Shown: positions 1 through 8,925, numbered from the stretch's first letter. The stretch: 64,000 nucleotides of DNA from CAWJNF01 sp963844235 (GCA_963844235.1 CAWJNF010000008.1:868001-932000), one strand, 5' to 3'. The notes: a model not told the origin generated them from the sequence alone. Numbers and translations are program-made.

Positions 1-296
1 CCGCCGCTGCCGCGCTCGGCGAGAGGTCGCAGGTAGCCCTCTACCAGATTCTTCGCGAGGCGCTCAGCCAGGCGTCCGACCGGCGACCGACCCGCGTTTC
101 CATCGTCGTGCGTGAGACTCCCGACCTCGGCTACGAGGTCGACGTCGCGGATGACGGCGTCGCGGAGCGGCGCCGCGCCAGCATCGAAGCGCTCGAGGAG
201 CGCGCTCGGCTGCTGGGAGCGCTCGTCCAGGTCTCGGCCGACGAGAGCGGCACCGCCGTCTCCGTCTCCATCCCGCACCACGCCGCAGGGCGCTAG
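1..296 (+). CDS. Sensor histidine kinase, C-terminal fragment
   Basis: The reading frame is open at the left edge (codons in frame from base 3) and stops at 294-296. About 97 residues remain. They contain an N-box-like stretch (ALYQILREALSQA), then VADDG like the G1 box of a histidine kinase ATPase domain, then a stretch IEALEERARLLGA like the end of NarL-family kinases, and a final strand SVSIPHH. The phosphoacceptor region and sensor domains lie outside the window. The family call is good; the kinase type, probably HisKA_3/NarL, is inference. No partner regulator follows directly. Confidence 0.6.
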   Translation, partial: AAAALGERSQVALYQILREALSQASDRRPTRVSIVVRETPDLGYEVDVADDGVAERRRASIEALEERARLLGALVQVSADESGTAVSVSIPHHAAGR

Positions 297-400
297 CGCC
301 GCACCCGCCGCGCTGGTCGCCGGCCCGGTCGGTCATCCTGCCCGTTACAGGGGCCGGAGCGGCACCGGCGTGGTCCAACCCCAGTCCAGGAGGCGCGGAG

Positions 401-814
401 ATGGAGAGAGCGACCGGCGTGATGAAGGAGTTCAAGGAGTTCCTGCTGCGCGGGAACGTCGTCGAGCTGGCCGTAGCCGTCGTGATCGCAACCGCGTTCG
501 GCGTGCTCGTGAAAGCAGCCGTCGACTATCTGCTGACGCCGCTCGTCGCCGCGATCTTCGGGAAGCCGGACTTTTCGCAGCTCTCGTTCACGATCAACGG
601 CAGCACGTTCCAGTACGGGGCGTTCATCAACGCCCTGATCGCGTTCGTGCTGATCGCCGCCGCCGTCTTCTTCGCCGTCGTCAAGCCCTACAACGCGTTG
701 CAGGCGCGTCGCCAGAGGGGTGAGGAGGCCACGCTGAAGGTCTGCCCCGAGTGCGCAAGCGAGATCCCGTTCGCCGCGCGCCGTTGCGGATTCTGCACCT
801 CCCAGCTCGCGTGA
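401..814 (+). CDS. mscL: Large-conductance mechanosensitive channel MscL with zinc-ribbon tail
   Basis: Membrane channel that opens under high membrane tension to release solutes during hypo-osmotic shock. The 137-residue protein begins MKEFKEFLLRGNVVELAVAV-like after a short leader, the classic MscL first helix, and has a second membrane helix around residues 70-92. The start at 401 is set by AGGAGG about 7 bases upstream. The C-terminus carries CPEC...CGFC, two CxxC pairs 12 residues apart, a small zinc-ribbon-like knuckle not present in E. coli MscL. It stands alone, convergent with the next gene. Confidence 0.93.
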   Translation: MERATGVMKEFKEFLLRGNVVELAVAVVIATAFGVLVKAAVDYLLTPLVAAIFGKPDFSQLSFTINGSTFQYGAFINALIAFVLIAAAVFFAVVKPYNALQARRQRGEEATLKVCPECASEIPFAARRCGFCTSQLA

Positions 815-850
815 GCACGGCCGTGTTGTGACCCTGAAGGGGACGATCGG

Positions 851-1783
851 TCAGCTCGCCAGCGCCCCGCAGAACGCGACCGCGTCGACGCTCCAGGCGG
901 CCTCGCTCGGGGCAAGCTCCTGTGCCGTCACGACCCACGTGTTTCCGTCGGCGGAGCTCCGGACGAGTGCGATACCGGCCGCATCGCCTGCGATGCCCCC
1001 GCCGCCGCCCAGGAGGCTGGTCCCATCGGGGCAGCTCACGCTCGCGGACTTGGTGTCCTCCGAGCTCGAGTCGCTCGCCGCCTGGACGACGTCGATCGTC
1101 GGCGTCAGAGACCCGATGTCGAGCCCCTCGACGCTCTGTGCCACCTCGGCGGTCGCCGCGGTGTCCGCCCTCGTCGCGCTGGGTACGGTCTCCAGGGTCG
1201 ACTCGTCGATGTCGTCCCCGGTGAGCGAGTCGTCGGTCACCTTGGCGCCCGTGACGGCATCGTCGGCAAGCCTCCCGGTCCCGACCGCCAGCCTGGCGAT
1301 CTTCGCGTTCGTCACCGCTTCGTCCGCGAGCTTCGCCGTCGCCACCGCCATGTCGGCGAGCTTCGGCTCGGTCACGGCGCCGTCCGCAAGCTTCGCTTCC
1401 GTCACCGAGCCCTCGGCCAGCGAGGCCTCCATGACAGCCTCCTCCGCGATCTTGTCCGACGTGATGGACTCATCGGCGATCTCCTCGCTCCCGACCGACT
1501 CGGCCTCGGCCGCCGGCTCGTCGCGCAGAAGACTGAAAAGGGACAGCCCGAGCGCCAACAGCGCGACGGCGAGCGCACCCGCACCAAGCGCGAGAAGCCC
1601 GCGATCCGGCTTTTCGGGAGGCTGCTCGTCCCAACCGTCGCCGGGCTGCGCGTAGGCGCCGGGTTGCGGGTAGGCGCCGGCTCCTGCGGTCGTCTCCTCG
1701 GGCCGCCCGGGTCCACTGCCCGGCTCCACGGATCCCAGAGGCTCCTGCGGCTCGGGCATGTCGTTCCGCTCGTCGACCCCCAT
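851..1783 (-). CDS. Membrane-anchored protein with decapeptide repeats, function unknown
   Basis: Predicted 310 residues. An N-terminal cytoplasmic part rich in Pro, Gly, Glu (1-60) is followed by one membrane helix (about 62-86). Residues about 101-196 form roughly nine ten-residue repeats of the pattern A-V-T-x-x-K-L-A-D-x, with hydrophobic residues spaced as in a repeated helical or solenoid stalk. The last 75 residues contain two cysteines and Gly-rich segments. The start at 1783 (Met 12 of a longer possible frame) is preceded by GGAAGGAG. Similar SV-T-x-x-K-L-A-D repeats occur in actinobacterial surface proteins and phage tail fibres, but I cannot assign a function. It is divergent from the next gene. 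Confidence 0.7.
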   Translation of the reverse strand: MGVDERNDMPEPQEPLGSVEPGSGPGRPEETTAGAGAYPQPGAYAQPGDGWDEQPPEKPDRGLLALGAGALAVALLALGLSLFSLLRDEPAAEAESVGSEEIADESITSDKIAEEAVMEASLAEGSVTEAKLADGAVTEPKLADMAVATAKLADEAVTNAKIARLAVGTGRLADDAVTGAKVTDDSLTGDDIDESTLETVPSATRADTAATAEVAQSVEGLDIGSLTPTIDVVQAASDSSSEDTKSASVSCPDGTSLLGGGGGIAGDAAGIALVRSSADGNTWVVTAQELAPSEAAWSVDAVAFCGALAS

Positions 1784-1984
1784 GTCTGCTCCTTCCGTGC
1801 AGAGTTGGCCGGCCAAGCGGTGGCGTGGCCGCCTGGTCTCCCGGTTCGCCGTCAGCTGCCGGTTTCCCTCGACGAGAGCCGGCCGGCCGACTCGGCCCGG
1901 AGGAAGGTGGAGATCGAGGTCGAAGATGCGCGTCGAGACCCGGCGTCACATCAGCTTTGGTCGATATGGGAGGTGGGACGGACA

Positions 1985-2398
1985 ATGAGCCAGTACGACT
2001 CGTCGCGAAGCCCCGAGCCGAGCGGCTGGGCGGTCGGCGGCATCGGCTTCGCCGCAGTGATGATGCTCATGATCGGCATCTTCGGGGTGATCCAGGGCAT
2101 CGCCGCGATCATCGAGGACGAGTTCTTCGTGATCGGGTCGCAGTACGCATTCAACCTAGACGTGTCCGGATGGGGCTGGATCCACCTGATCCTCGGCCTC
2201 GTCCTGATCTTCGCCGGATGGGGATTGTTCGCCGGCAAGACGTGGGCACGCGTTCTCGCCATCGTGCTGGCGGTGCTCAGCGCGATCGCGAACTTCTTCT
2301 GGGTCCCGTACTACCCGTTCTGGTCGATCCTCGTGATCGCGCTCTGCGTGTGGGTCATCTGGGCGCTGACCCGGCCGCTCGGGGCGCGAGACGTCTGA
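1985..2398 (+). CDS. Four-helix membrane protein, DUF7144-like
   Basis: A 137-residue protein with a short polar N-terminus and four predicted membrane helices (about residues 14-36, 58-78, 84-103, 107-128). The pattern of W-G-W-I-H-L-I-L-G in the second helix and an FAGKTWAR-like turn between helices 2 and 3 matches a common small actinobacterial membrane family of unknown role. GGAGGTG lies about 8 bases before the ATG. It ends in front of a strong hairpin terminator shared with the convergent kinase gene. Confidence 0.75.
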   Translation: MSQYDSSRSPEPSGWAVGGIGFAAVMMLMIGIFGVIQGIAAIIEDEFFVIGSQYAFNLDVSGWGWIHLILGLVLIFAGWGLFAGKTWARVLAIVLAVLSAIANFFWVPYYPFWSILVIALCVWVIWALTRPLGARDV

Positions 2399-2415
2399 GA
2401 ACGAGGCTCTCGGTC

Positions 2416-2446
2416 GGGGTGGAGCGCACGCAGTGCGCTCCACCCC
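2416..2446. terminator. Bidirectional hairpin terminator
   Basis: A perfect 14-bp inverted repeat (GGGGTGGAGCGCAC and its reverse complement) with a 3-base loop lies between two convergent genes, 18 bases after each stop codon. The location and symmetry fit termination for both sides. There is no long T run, as usual in GC-rich actinobacteria. Confidence 0.8.
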
Positions 2447-2464
2447 AGCCGTAGCCGGAGCCGT

Positions 2465-3646
2465 TCAGGCCGCGACCGGGAGGCCGATCTCGAAGGTCGA
2501 CCCTCCGCCGGGGGCCGGACGGACGCTCGCCCGGCCGCCGTGCGACTCGGCCACCTGCCTGACGAGGGCGAGCCCGAGCCCGCTCCCGGGGCGTGATCGA
2601 TCCCCCTGCCAGAAGCGGTCGAAGACGTGGGCCCGATCCTCCGGGTCGATGCCGGGGCCCTCGTCCGTGACGGCGAGCTCGACCCAGCCGTTCGACCGGG
2701 AGCCGACGATCTCGATGCGAGAGCCTCCGGGAGCGAGTCGCACGGCGTTGTCGACCAGGTTGGCGAGGGCGCGCTTGAGGGCCTCGCGGTCGCCGGCGAC
2801 GCACAACCCCGGCGCCAGACGGCGCACGATCACGAGCCCCCTGAGCGCGGCGAGGGCGTCGAGCTCGTCACTGACCTCCGCTGCGACCTCTGCAAGGTCG
2901 ACCTCGCGGTTGCGCGACCCGGGCGCCTCCAGCCGCGAGACGGCAAGCAGGTCACGCAGGATGCCCGCCATGCGGTCGGTCGCGCGCAGCGCCACGTTCG
3001 CGTGGCTGCGCAGGTTATCCGCCGGTCCGTGCTGCTCGGCGAGCGCAACGTCGAGGTTCGTGCGGATCACGGCGAGGGGGTTGCGAAGCTCGTGCGAGGC
3101 TTCGGCGACGTAGCGGCGCTGCAGGGCGAATGCCGACTCGAGTCGCGCGAGCAGGCCGTCGACCGCGTCCGCGAGACGCTTGAGCTCGTGCTCGGGGCCC
3201 TCGAGCGCGAGCCGCTGCGACAGAGTCGTCGCCTCGATCCGCCGGACGGTGGACGCCATCTCGTCGACCGGGCGGAGGAACCGCCCGGCCACCAGCCATG
3301 CGACTCCGAGGGTGAAGACGAACAGCACTCCGAGCGCGCCGAGCGCGACGTCGCGGAGCGTTCGCAACGTCCGGGCGCTCGCCGCACGTTCGAGGTCGAC
3401 CGCGTCCGCCACGACGAGCGTGTTGGTACGGAGGAGCCTGCCGTCCTCGCCCGCAACGAGGCCGGGCCGCGCGAAATCGTTCAGTCGCTGCTCGTCCTCG
3501 AGCGTGGCCGAGATGGTGAAGTGGAACGCGCCGACCACGAGCCCCGCGAGCACGACGAGCGACGCGGCCGTCAGAAACGCAATGCGGAACCGAACCGACC
3601 GCAGCGGCGGTGGTATCCGTGAGCCGAGCGCGGCGAGAGCGCTCAT
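2465..3646 (-). CDS. OmpR-class sensor histidine kinase
   Basis: Membrane histidine kinase of 393 residues. Helices at about 22-44 and 99-121 bracket a short extracytoplasmic loop of some 55 residues. HAMP follows, then the phosphoacceptor ASHELRNPL with His185, the N-box NLVDNA (Asn300), G1 box DEGPGI (328-333), F-box FDRFW and G2 box GSGLGL (354-359). All catalytic elements are intact. Its start overlaps the stop of the upstream response regulator by 4 bases (ATGA), so the two are translationally coupled. The stimulus cannot be read from the short sensor loop. Confidence 0.92.
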   Translation of the reverse strand: MSALAALGSRIPPPLRSVRFRIAFLTAASLVVLAGLVVGAFHFTISATLEDEQRLNDFARPGLVAGEDGRLLRTNTLVVADAVDLERAASARTLRTLRDVALGALGVLFVFTLGVAWLVAGRFLRPVDEMASTVRRIEATTLSQRLALEGPEHELKRLADAVDGLLARLESAFALQRRYVAEASHELRNPLAVIRTNLDVALAEQHGPADNLRSHANVALRATDRMAGILRDLLAVSRLEAPGSRNREVDLAEVAAEVSDELDALAALRGLVIVRRLAPGLCVAGDREALKRALANLVDNAVRLAPGGSRIEIVGSRSNGWVELAVTDEGPGIDPEDRAHVFDRFWQGDRSRPGSGLGLALVRQVAESHGGRASVRPAPGGGSTFEIGLPVAA

Positions 3647-4320
3647 GTGTCCTCGCGGAGCCGGTAGCCGCGGCCGGCAATCGTCTCGATCGGCTGCGGG
3701 CCGCCCGAGGCGAGCTTACGGCGCAGGTTCCCGACGGTGACTCGCACCGTGCGGGTCGCCGGGTCGGCGTTCTCGTCCCAGACGTGCTCGAGCAGGTGTC
3801 CCTCCGAGAGCGCCTCGCCCGGCCGGGTCATGAAGTAGTGGAGCAGAGCGAACTCCTTCGGCGTCAGCTCGAGGTCGAGGCCGTTTTGCGACGCTGTGTG
3901 GCGCGCCAGGTCGAGCTCGAGGCCGCCGACCTTGAGCGCCGCTCCCGATCGACCCGCGTCACGCCGGAGCAGCGCCCTGATGCGGGCCGCCAGCTCGTCG
4001 AAGCGAAAGGGCTTGACCAGGTAGTCGTCGGCGCCGGCGTCCAGGCCCGCGACCCGGTCGGCGACGTCGTCGCAGCCCGTGAGCATGAGGATCCGCGTGG
4101 CGGCGGCATCGCCGGTCTCCCGCAGGCGCCGGCAGAGCTCGCGGCCGTCCATTCCCGGCAGATTGATGTCGAGGCAGACGAGGTCGTACGGGTGCACGCG
4201 CGACTTCACGTACCCGTCGAGACCGTCGTAGGCGGAATCGACCGCGTAGCCCTGACGGCGCAAGCCGAGCACGATGGCATCCGCGAGCTCTCGCTCGTCT
4301 TCAACGACCAGCAACCGCAT
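3643..4320 (-). CDS. OmpR/PhoB-family response regulator
   Basis: A 225-residue two-domain DNA-binding regulator. The receiver holds the acidic pair E7-D8, phosphoacceptor Asp51 in LDINLPGMDG, Thr in LMLTG and Lys in VKPF. The C-terminal winged helix includes LTPKEFALLHYF and the terminal TIAGRGYRL hairpin of the family. It is the first gene of the operon with the kinase and is transcribed away from the MoxR operon across a 193-base spacer, which makes that operon a plausible target (inference). Confidence 0.93.
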   Translation of the reverse strand: MRLLVVEDERELADAIVLGLRRQGYAVDSAYDGLDGYVKSRVHPYDLVCLDINLPGMDGRELCRRLRETGDAAATRILMLTGCDDVADRVAGLDAGADDYLVKPFRFDELAARIRALLRRDAGRSGAALKVGGLELDLARHTASQNGLDLELTPKEFALLHYFMTRPGEALSEGHLLEHVWDENADPATRTVRVTVGNLRRKLASGGPQPIETIAGRGYRLREDT

Positions 4321-4513
4321 CGCTCCACGAAAGACGCTACCGGCGCGGCTGTTGACGGCTCGTTGGCGCTCTTGAACCTTCTGTAAGGCTCGATTGAGGC
4401 GACGTTAAGAAGGTGTCGCCGGCGCGGCCGCCTTTACCTCCCCTTGACCAGCGCGCAGCTTCACTGTCGGTCGGACCTGTTCCAGATCGGAAGCCAGGGA
4501 GGAAGGAGACCTC
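4321..4513. promoter_or_regulatory. Divergent promoter region between regulator and MoxR operon
   Basis: This spacer separates two start codons facing away from each other. It contains CCTTCT (4377-4382) and its reverse complement AGAAGG (4408-4413), 25 bases apart, and two TAAG tetramers, a relatively AT-richer stretch in a GC-rich window. GGAGGAAGGAG lies just before the moxR ATG. It is a candidate site for the adjacent OmpR-type regulator; no protein-specific motif is recognised. Confidence 0.3.
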
Positions 4514-5587
4514 ATGACCGGACCAGAGCCGCGCGCGGTCCCAGCCGGGGCCGGGCCCGAGCCCGAGCCCCGGCCCGAGCCCGTGCCCGAGTCGCTCACA
4601 GCAGGCGACTTCGCTGCCGTGAGGGGCAAGCTCGAGGCGACCCTGTTCGAGATCAAGCGCGTCATCGTGGGTCAGGAGCGGATGCTCGAGCGCGTGCTCG
4701 TCGCGCTGCTCTCCGGCGGGCACGTGCTCATCGAGGGCGTGCCCGGCCTGGCCAAGACGCTCACGGTCAAGACGCTCGCCGACGTGCTCGGCGGCACCTT
4801 CCGCCGCATCCAGTTCACGCCCGACCTCGTCCCCTCCGATCTCGTCGGCACCCGCATCTACCGCGCGGGCGACGGATTCGATACGGAGCTCGGCCCGGTC
4901 TTCTGCAACTTCCTCCTCGCCGACGAGATCAACCGGGCCCCGGCCAAGGTGCAGTCGGCGCTGCTCGAGGTCATGCAGGAGCACCAGGTCACGATCGGCG
5001 GCGAGACCTACCGGGTTCCCGAGCCGTTCCTCGTTCTCGCGACCCAGAACCCGATCGAGGCCGAAGGAACGTACCCGCTGCCGGAAGCCCAGGTCGACCG
5101 GTTCATGCTGAAGGTGCTCGTCGACTACCCGGACTTCACCGACGAGCTCGCCGTCGTCCAACGCTCCCTCGGCGGCAAGCCGCCGCTCCACGCCGTGGTG
5201 TCCGTCGACGAGCTGGCCGCGATGCAGCGGACGGCGAGCGGCGTCTACGTCGATCCGCACGTCTCCACGTACGCCGTCTCCTTGACCCTCGCGACGCGCC
5301 GGCCCGAAGAGCGCGGGCTGACCGACCTCTCCCGCTACGTGGCCTACGGAGCGAGCCCGCGAGGCTCGATCTCGCTCGTGCACGCCGCCCGGGCCCTCGC
5401 CTTGATCCGCGGGCGCACGTACGCGCTCCCGCAAGACGTGCGCGACCTCGCCAAGGACGTGCTCCGGCACCGGCTGGTGCTCACGTACGAGGCGCTCGCC
5501 GAGGGTGTGACGCCCGACACCCTGCTCGACGCCGTTCTCGCAGCGGTGCCGCTGCCCCAGATCGACCTCGGACGGGAGGCTGCGTGA
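4514..5587 (+). CDS. MoxR-family AAA+ ATPase
   Basis: A 357-residue AAA+ chaperone-like ATPase. A low-complexity head of repeated Pro-Glu (about residues 5-26) precedes the core. Walker A GVPGLAKT is at 75-82, Walker B LLADEINR near 134-141, the sensor ATQNPIE and the family motif PLPEAQVDRF follow. MoxR proteins typically act with DUF58 and VWA proteins to mature or activate other enzymes or cell-envelope complexes, and exactly those two follow here with 4-base overlaps. The substrate is unknown. Confidence 0.93.
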   Translation: MTGPEPRAVPAGAGPEPEPRPEPVPESLTAGDFAAVRGKLEATLFEIKRVIVGQERMLERVLVALLSGGHVLIEGVPGLAKTLTVKTLADVLGGTFRRIQFTPDLVPSDLVGTRIYRAGDGFDTELGPVFCNFLLADEINRAPAKVQSALLEVMQEHQVTIGGETYRVPEPFLVLATQNPIEAEGTYPLPEAQVDRFMLKVLVDYPDFTDELAVVQRSLGGKPPLHAVVSVDELAAMQRTASGVYVDPHVSTYAVSLTLATRRPEERGLTDLSRYVAYGASPRGSISLVHAARALALIRGRTYALPQDVRDLAKDVLRHRLVLTYEALAEGVTPDTLLDAVLAAVPLPQIDLGREAA

Positions 5588-6510
5588 CCCTCGCGCCTCC
5601 TCGCACCGCCGCCCGCCCGGGCCCGGGACCGATGCCCGAGGAGCTGCTGCGCACGCTCGAGCTCACCCTGCGAGGACGGATCGACGGGCTCCTCGCCGGA
5701 GAGCACCGATCGACCACGCTCGGCCCCGGCACCGAGCTCGCGCAGATCCGCCCGTACGTCCCCGGCGACGACGTCCGCCTCATCGACTGGAACGTCACGG
5801 CACGCACCGGCGAGCCCCACGTGCGCGTCCAGGTCGCCGAGCGGGCCCTCACCACCTGGCTGGTCCTCGACACGTCGCTCTCGATGACGTTCGGGACCGG
5901 GGACCGGCGGAAGGCAGACGTCGCCGAGGGAGTCGCTCACGCGGTTGGCTACGCGGCCACGCGCAACGGCAATCGGCTCGGCGTGGTCACGTTCGGCGAT
6001 CCGTCGCCGCGGACGCTCCCTCCGCGCCAGGGCAGGCCCGGCCTGCTCGGGCTCCTGCACGCCGTCCGGCCCGAGACGGCCGAGGAGCCGATCGGGACCA
6101 CGGCCTTCCGGGAGTCGCTCGCCCGCGTGGCGCGGGTCGCGCGCCGCCGTTCGCTGGTCGTCCTCGTCTCGGACTTCCGCGGGCCGCTCGACTGGCGGCG
6201 CGAGCTCCTCCATGTCGCCAGCCGCTGCCACGTTCTGGCCGTGGAGGTGCTCGACCGGCGCGAGCAGGAGCTTCCCGACGTCGGAGATCTCTGGCTCGTC
6301 GATGCCGAGACCGGCCGGCTCGTGCGCGCCGATACATCGAGCAGACGCCTGCGCGAGCGCTTCGCCGAGGGGGCAGCTGCCGAGCGGGAAGAGCTCGCGA
6401 GCTTTCTCCGCTCCACCGGCGCCGACCATCTCGTCCTCACGACGTCCGGCGACTGGCTGCGCGAGCTCGCGTCGTTCCTGCGCCGGCCCGGACCTCGAGG
6501 TGCTGCATGA
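5584..6510 (+). CDS. DUF58 domain protein
   Basis: A 308-residue protein starting at GTG 5584, inside the stop of moxR (GTGA overlap). It contains the DUF58 signature around PGDDVRLIDWNVTAR, followed by a von Willebrand A-like fold with a MIDAS-type DTSLSM. DUF58 proteins are usual partners of MoxR ATPases; the molecular role is not established. The downstream VWA gene begins within its stop codon, so all three are likely co-translated. Confidence 0.9.
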   Translation: MTLAPPRTAARPGPGPMPEELLRTLELTLRGRIDGLLAGEHRSTTLGPGTELAQIRPYVPGDDVRLIDWNVTARTGEPHVRVQVAERALTTWLVLDTSLSMTFGTGDRRKADVAEGVAHAVGYAATRNGNRLGVVTFGDPSPRTLPPRQGRPGLLGLLHAVRPETAEEPIGTTAFRESLARVARVARRRSLVVLVSDFRGPLDWRRELLHVASRCHVLAVEVLDRREQELPDVGDLWLVDAETGRLVRADTSSRRLRERFAEGAAAEREELASFLRSTGADHLVLTTSGDWLRELASFLRRPGPRGAA

Positions 6511-7493
6511 CCTTCGTCTCGCCACATCTCCTCTGGGCGCTCCTCCTCGTCCCGGCCCTGCTCGCCGGCTACCTGCTGCTGCAGCGGCGGCGGATGCGCT
6601 ACGCCATGCGCTTCACGAACGTCGACCTGCTCGCGAACCTCGTCGCCGCGTCGCCGAGGTGGCGCCGACACGTACCGCCGGCGGCCTTCCTGCTGGCTCT
6701 CGCCGCGCTGCTCTTCGCCATGGCCCGGCCGCAGCTCGTCACCGAGGTGCCGCAGGAGGAGGCCTCGGTCGTCCTCGCCACCGACGTCTCGGGGTCCATG
6801 CAGGCCACGGACGTATCCCCCACGCGCCTCGATGCGGCCGAGCGCGCGGCCAACCGGTTCCTCGACCGCGTGCCCGAAGAGCTCCGCGTGGGGCTCGTGA
6901 CGTTCTCGAGCGAGGCACATCTCGTCGTTCAGCCCACCGACCAGCACGACGTCGTTCGCGACTCGCTGCGCCGCCTCGAGGCCGAAGGCGGGACTGCCAT
7001 CGGCGACGCCGTCGCTCTCGCGACCGATCTCGCTAGCCAGACTCCAGACGAGCAGCTCGCGAGCGACGAGGCCGAGACGGAGGACGGGCCGCCCCTGGTC
7101 GTGCTCCTCCTCTCCGACGGAGCCCCCTCGCCGGACACGCTCGACCCGATCGAAGCGGCGCAAGAGGCAAAGGCCGCAGGCATCCCTGTGTACACGATCG
7201 CGCTTGGCACAGACGAAGGCACGGTCGAGGTGGTCGACGAGCTCGGCTTCACGGAGACCATCGAGGTGCCGCCCGACCGCGAGACGCTGGCGGAGATCGC
7301 CCGCATCACCGGCGCCGCCGCCTTCTCGGCACCGACCGAGCAGGCCCTCGACGCCGTCTACGACCGTCTCGGCTCGAGCATCGGCTACGAGGAGGAGCTG
7401 CGGGAGATCACCTACGCCTTCGCGGCCGGTGGGCTCGTGCTCCTCCTCGTCGCCGGAACGCTGTCCGCCCTCTGGTTCAACCGTCTCCCCTAG
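6507..7493 (+). CDS. VWA-domain membrane protein, BatA-like
   Basis: A 328-residue membrane protein. Two N-terminal helices (about 6-24 and 56-73) anchor an extracytoplasmic von Willebrand A domain whose MIDAS motif DVSGSM (93-98) and distal Thr in GGTAIGDA should bind a divalent metal; a third helix near 304-323 ends the protein. This topology is that of BatA/BatB-type proteins from aerotolerance operons. The ATG overlaps the DUF58 stop (ATGA). The next gene, 10 bases away, is an HtrA-like protease. Confidence 0.88.
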   Translation: MTFVSPHLLWALLLVPALLAGYLLLQRRRMRYAMRFTNVDLLANLVAASPRWRRHVPPAAFLLALAALLFAMARPQLVTEVPQEEASVVLATDVSGSMQATDVSPTRLDAAERAANRFLDRVPEELRVGLVTFSSEAHLVVQPTDQHDVVRDSLRRLEAEGGTAIGDAVALATDLASQTPDEQLASDEAETEDGPPLVVLLLSDGAPSPDTLDPIEAAQEAKAAGIPVYTIALGTDEGTVEVVDELGFTETIEVPPDRETLAEIARITGAAAFSAPTEQALDAVYDRLGSSIGYEEELREITYAFAAGGLVLLLVAGTLSALWFNRLP

Positions 7494-7503
7494 GAGTAGC
7501 CCA

Positions 7504-8751
7504 ATGCGCCCCTACGTCATTGCTGCCTCCGCCGTCGTATCGCTTGCCCTCGTGGCTGCCGGCTGCGGCGGGCAGCCCGAGTCGAGCTCGCTGAGCTCGA
7601 CCAGCGTCACCGCGGCCGCCGGCTCGACCACCCCCTCCCAGCCCGGTGGCGGCTCCGGCACGGGCTCCAGCTCCGGCACCGCCGCGCCCGCGGCGCGCGG
7701 ACCGCTCGCCGACATGGTCGAGCGCGTACTGCCGGCGCTCGTGAACGTGCGCGTCCAGCTCGGGGGCGGCGGGGGCTTCCTCGAAGACCTCATCGGAGGA
7801 GGCGAGGGCGAGGGCTCCGGCGTCATCATCGACGAGAACGGCACCATCCTCACGAACAACCACGTCGTCCAGGACGCCGAGAGCGTCACGATCGTGTTCG
7901 CCGACGGGCAGCACGCCGAGCTTCCCGGCCGGGTTCTCGGCACCGCTCCCGAGCGCGACCTGGCGGTCGTCTGCGTGGACGCGACCGATCTCCATGCTGT
8001 CGAGATCGGGTCCTCCGCGAGCCTACGCCTGGGCGACGACGCGGTCGCGCTCGGCTACCCGCTCGGGCTCGGCGGCCCGACGGTGACGCGCGGGATCGTC
8101 TCCGGCCTCGGCCGGGAGCTCGCGCCCCTGGGCGGCGTTCCTCTCCGGGACATGATCCAGACGGACGCGGCCATCAACCCCGGCAACTCGGGCGGGCCGC
8201 TCGTCGACATCGACGGGAAGCTGATCGGGATCAACACGGCCGGCGCGCTTGCCGCGTTCGCCGAGAACGTCGGCTTCGCCATCGCCATCGACGGAGCCAT
8301 GCCCGTCGTCGAGGACATCCTCGAAGGGCATTCCGGGTGCGGGGCCGGCGGAAGCGCCGAGGAGCCGTCCGTCCGGGAGCCCGGCGCCGAGCCCGAGCCG
8401 TCCCCGGACGAGCCGTCTGCTGAGGAGCAGCCCGAGGAAGAGCAGCCCGCGGAAGAGCAGCCCGGCTCGGGCTCGGAGGATGGCGCTGCGGAGCCGGCGT
8501 GGCTCGGAGCGGCGGCCGCCGACTCGGACGAGGGTGCGCTGCTCGCCGATGTCCTCCCTGGAGGGCCCGCGGACGAGGCCGGTCTCGTGCCCGGGGACGT
8601 CGTCGTCGGAATCGACGGAGAGCCGATCGGGTCCGCGGAGGATCTCGTCAACGCGATCGCCGCACGCGAGCCCGGCGAGCGGGTGACGCTCGAGCTGAGC
8701 GACGGGCGGACCATCGAGGTGGAGCTCGGCGAGCGACCGGAGTCGTCCTGA
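7504..8751 (+). CDS. HtrA/DegP-like serine protease, lipoprotein
   Basis: A 415-residue trypsin-like protease with one PDZ domain. The N-terminus is a lipoprotein signal with lipobox LVAAGC (Cys21), then a Ser/Gly/Thr-rich linker. The catalytic triad is visible as His120 (TNNHVV), Asp152 (ERDLAVV) and Ser229 (GNSGGP). An unusually acidic Pro-Glu-Gln linker of about 55 residues joins the protease to the PDZ domain (about 330-412). AGGAG overlapping the previous stop serves as ribosome site, and the gene closes the MoxR operon. It probably handles misfolded envelope proteins, perhaps alongside the MoxR system (inference). Confidence 0.92.
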   Translation: MRPYVIAASAVVSLALVAAGCGGQPESSSLSSTSVTAAAGSTTPSQPGGGSGTGSSSGTAAPAARGPLADMVERVLPALVNVRVQLGGGGGFLEDLIGGGEGEGSGVIIDENGTILTNNHVVQDAESVTIVFADGQHAELPGRVLGTAPERDLAVVCVDATDLHAVEIGSSASLRLGDDAVALGYPLGLGGPTVTRGIVSGLGRELAPLGGVPLRDMIQTDAAINPGNSGGPLVDIDGKLIGINTAGALAAFAENVGFAIAIDGAMPVVEDILEGHSGCGAGGSAEEPSVREPGAEPEPSPDEPSAEEQPEEEQPAEEQPGSGSEDGAAEPAWLGAAAADSDEGALLADVLPGGPADEAGLVPGDVVVGIDGEPIGSAEDLVNAIAAREPGERVTLELSDGRTIEVELGERPESS

Positions 8752-8925
8752 CGGCAACACGCAGCAGCTACCGGTCGAGGGCTGGCACATGCGCGCGACC
8801 GGCCCCGGCGAGACGCGCGGCTGCCAGGCTCGCCGAGCGGCTCGAGCTGGTCGGCTGCTCGACGCGCATCACCTCGGCCGGTAGCAGCTGGGTGGTGAAC
8901 CTGCGCCGCGAGCTCGGGACTCCCT

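Noticed and set aside
4444..6510. 688-residue protein covering the MoxR region
   Set aside because: Only the part from GTG 5584 (DUF58) resembles a protein family; the rest is antiframe to moxR.
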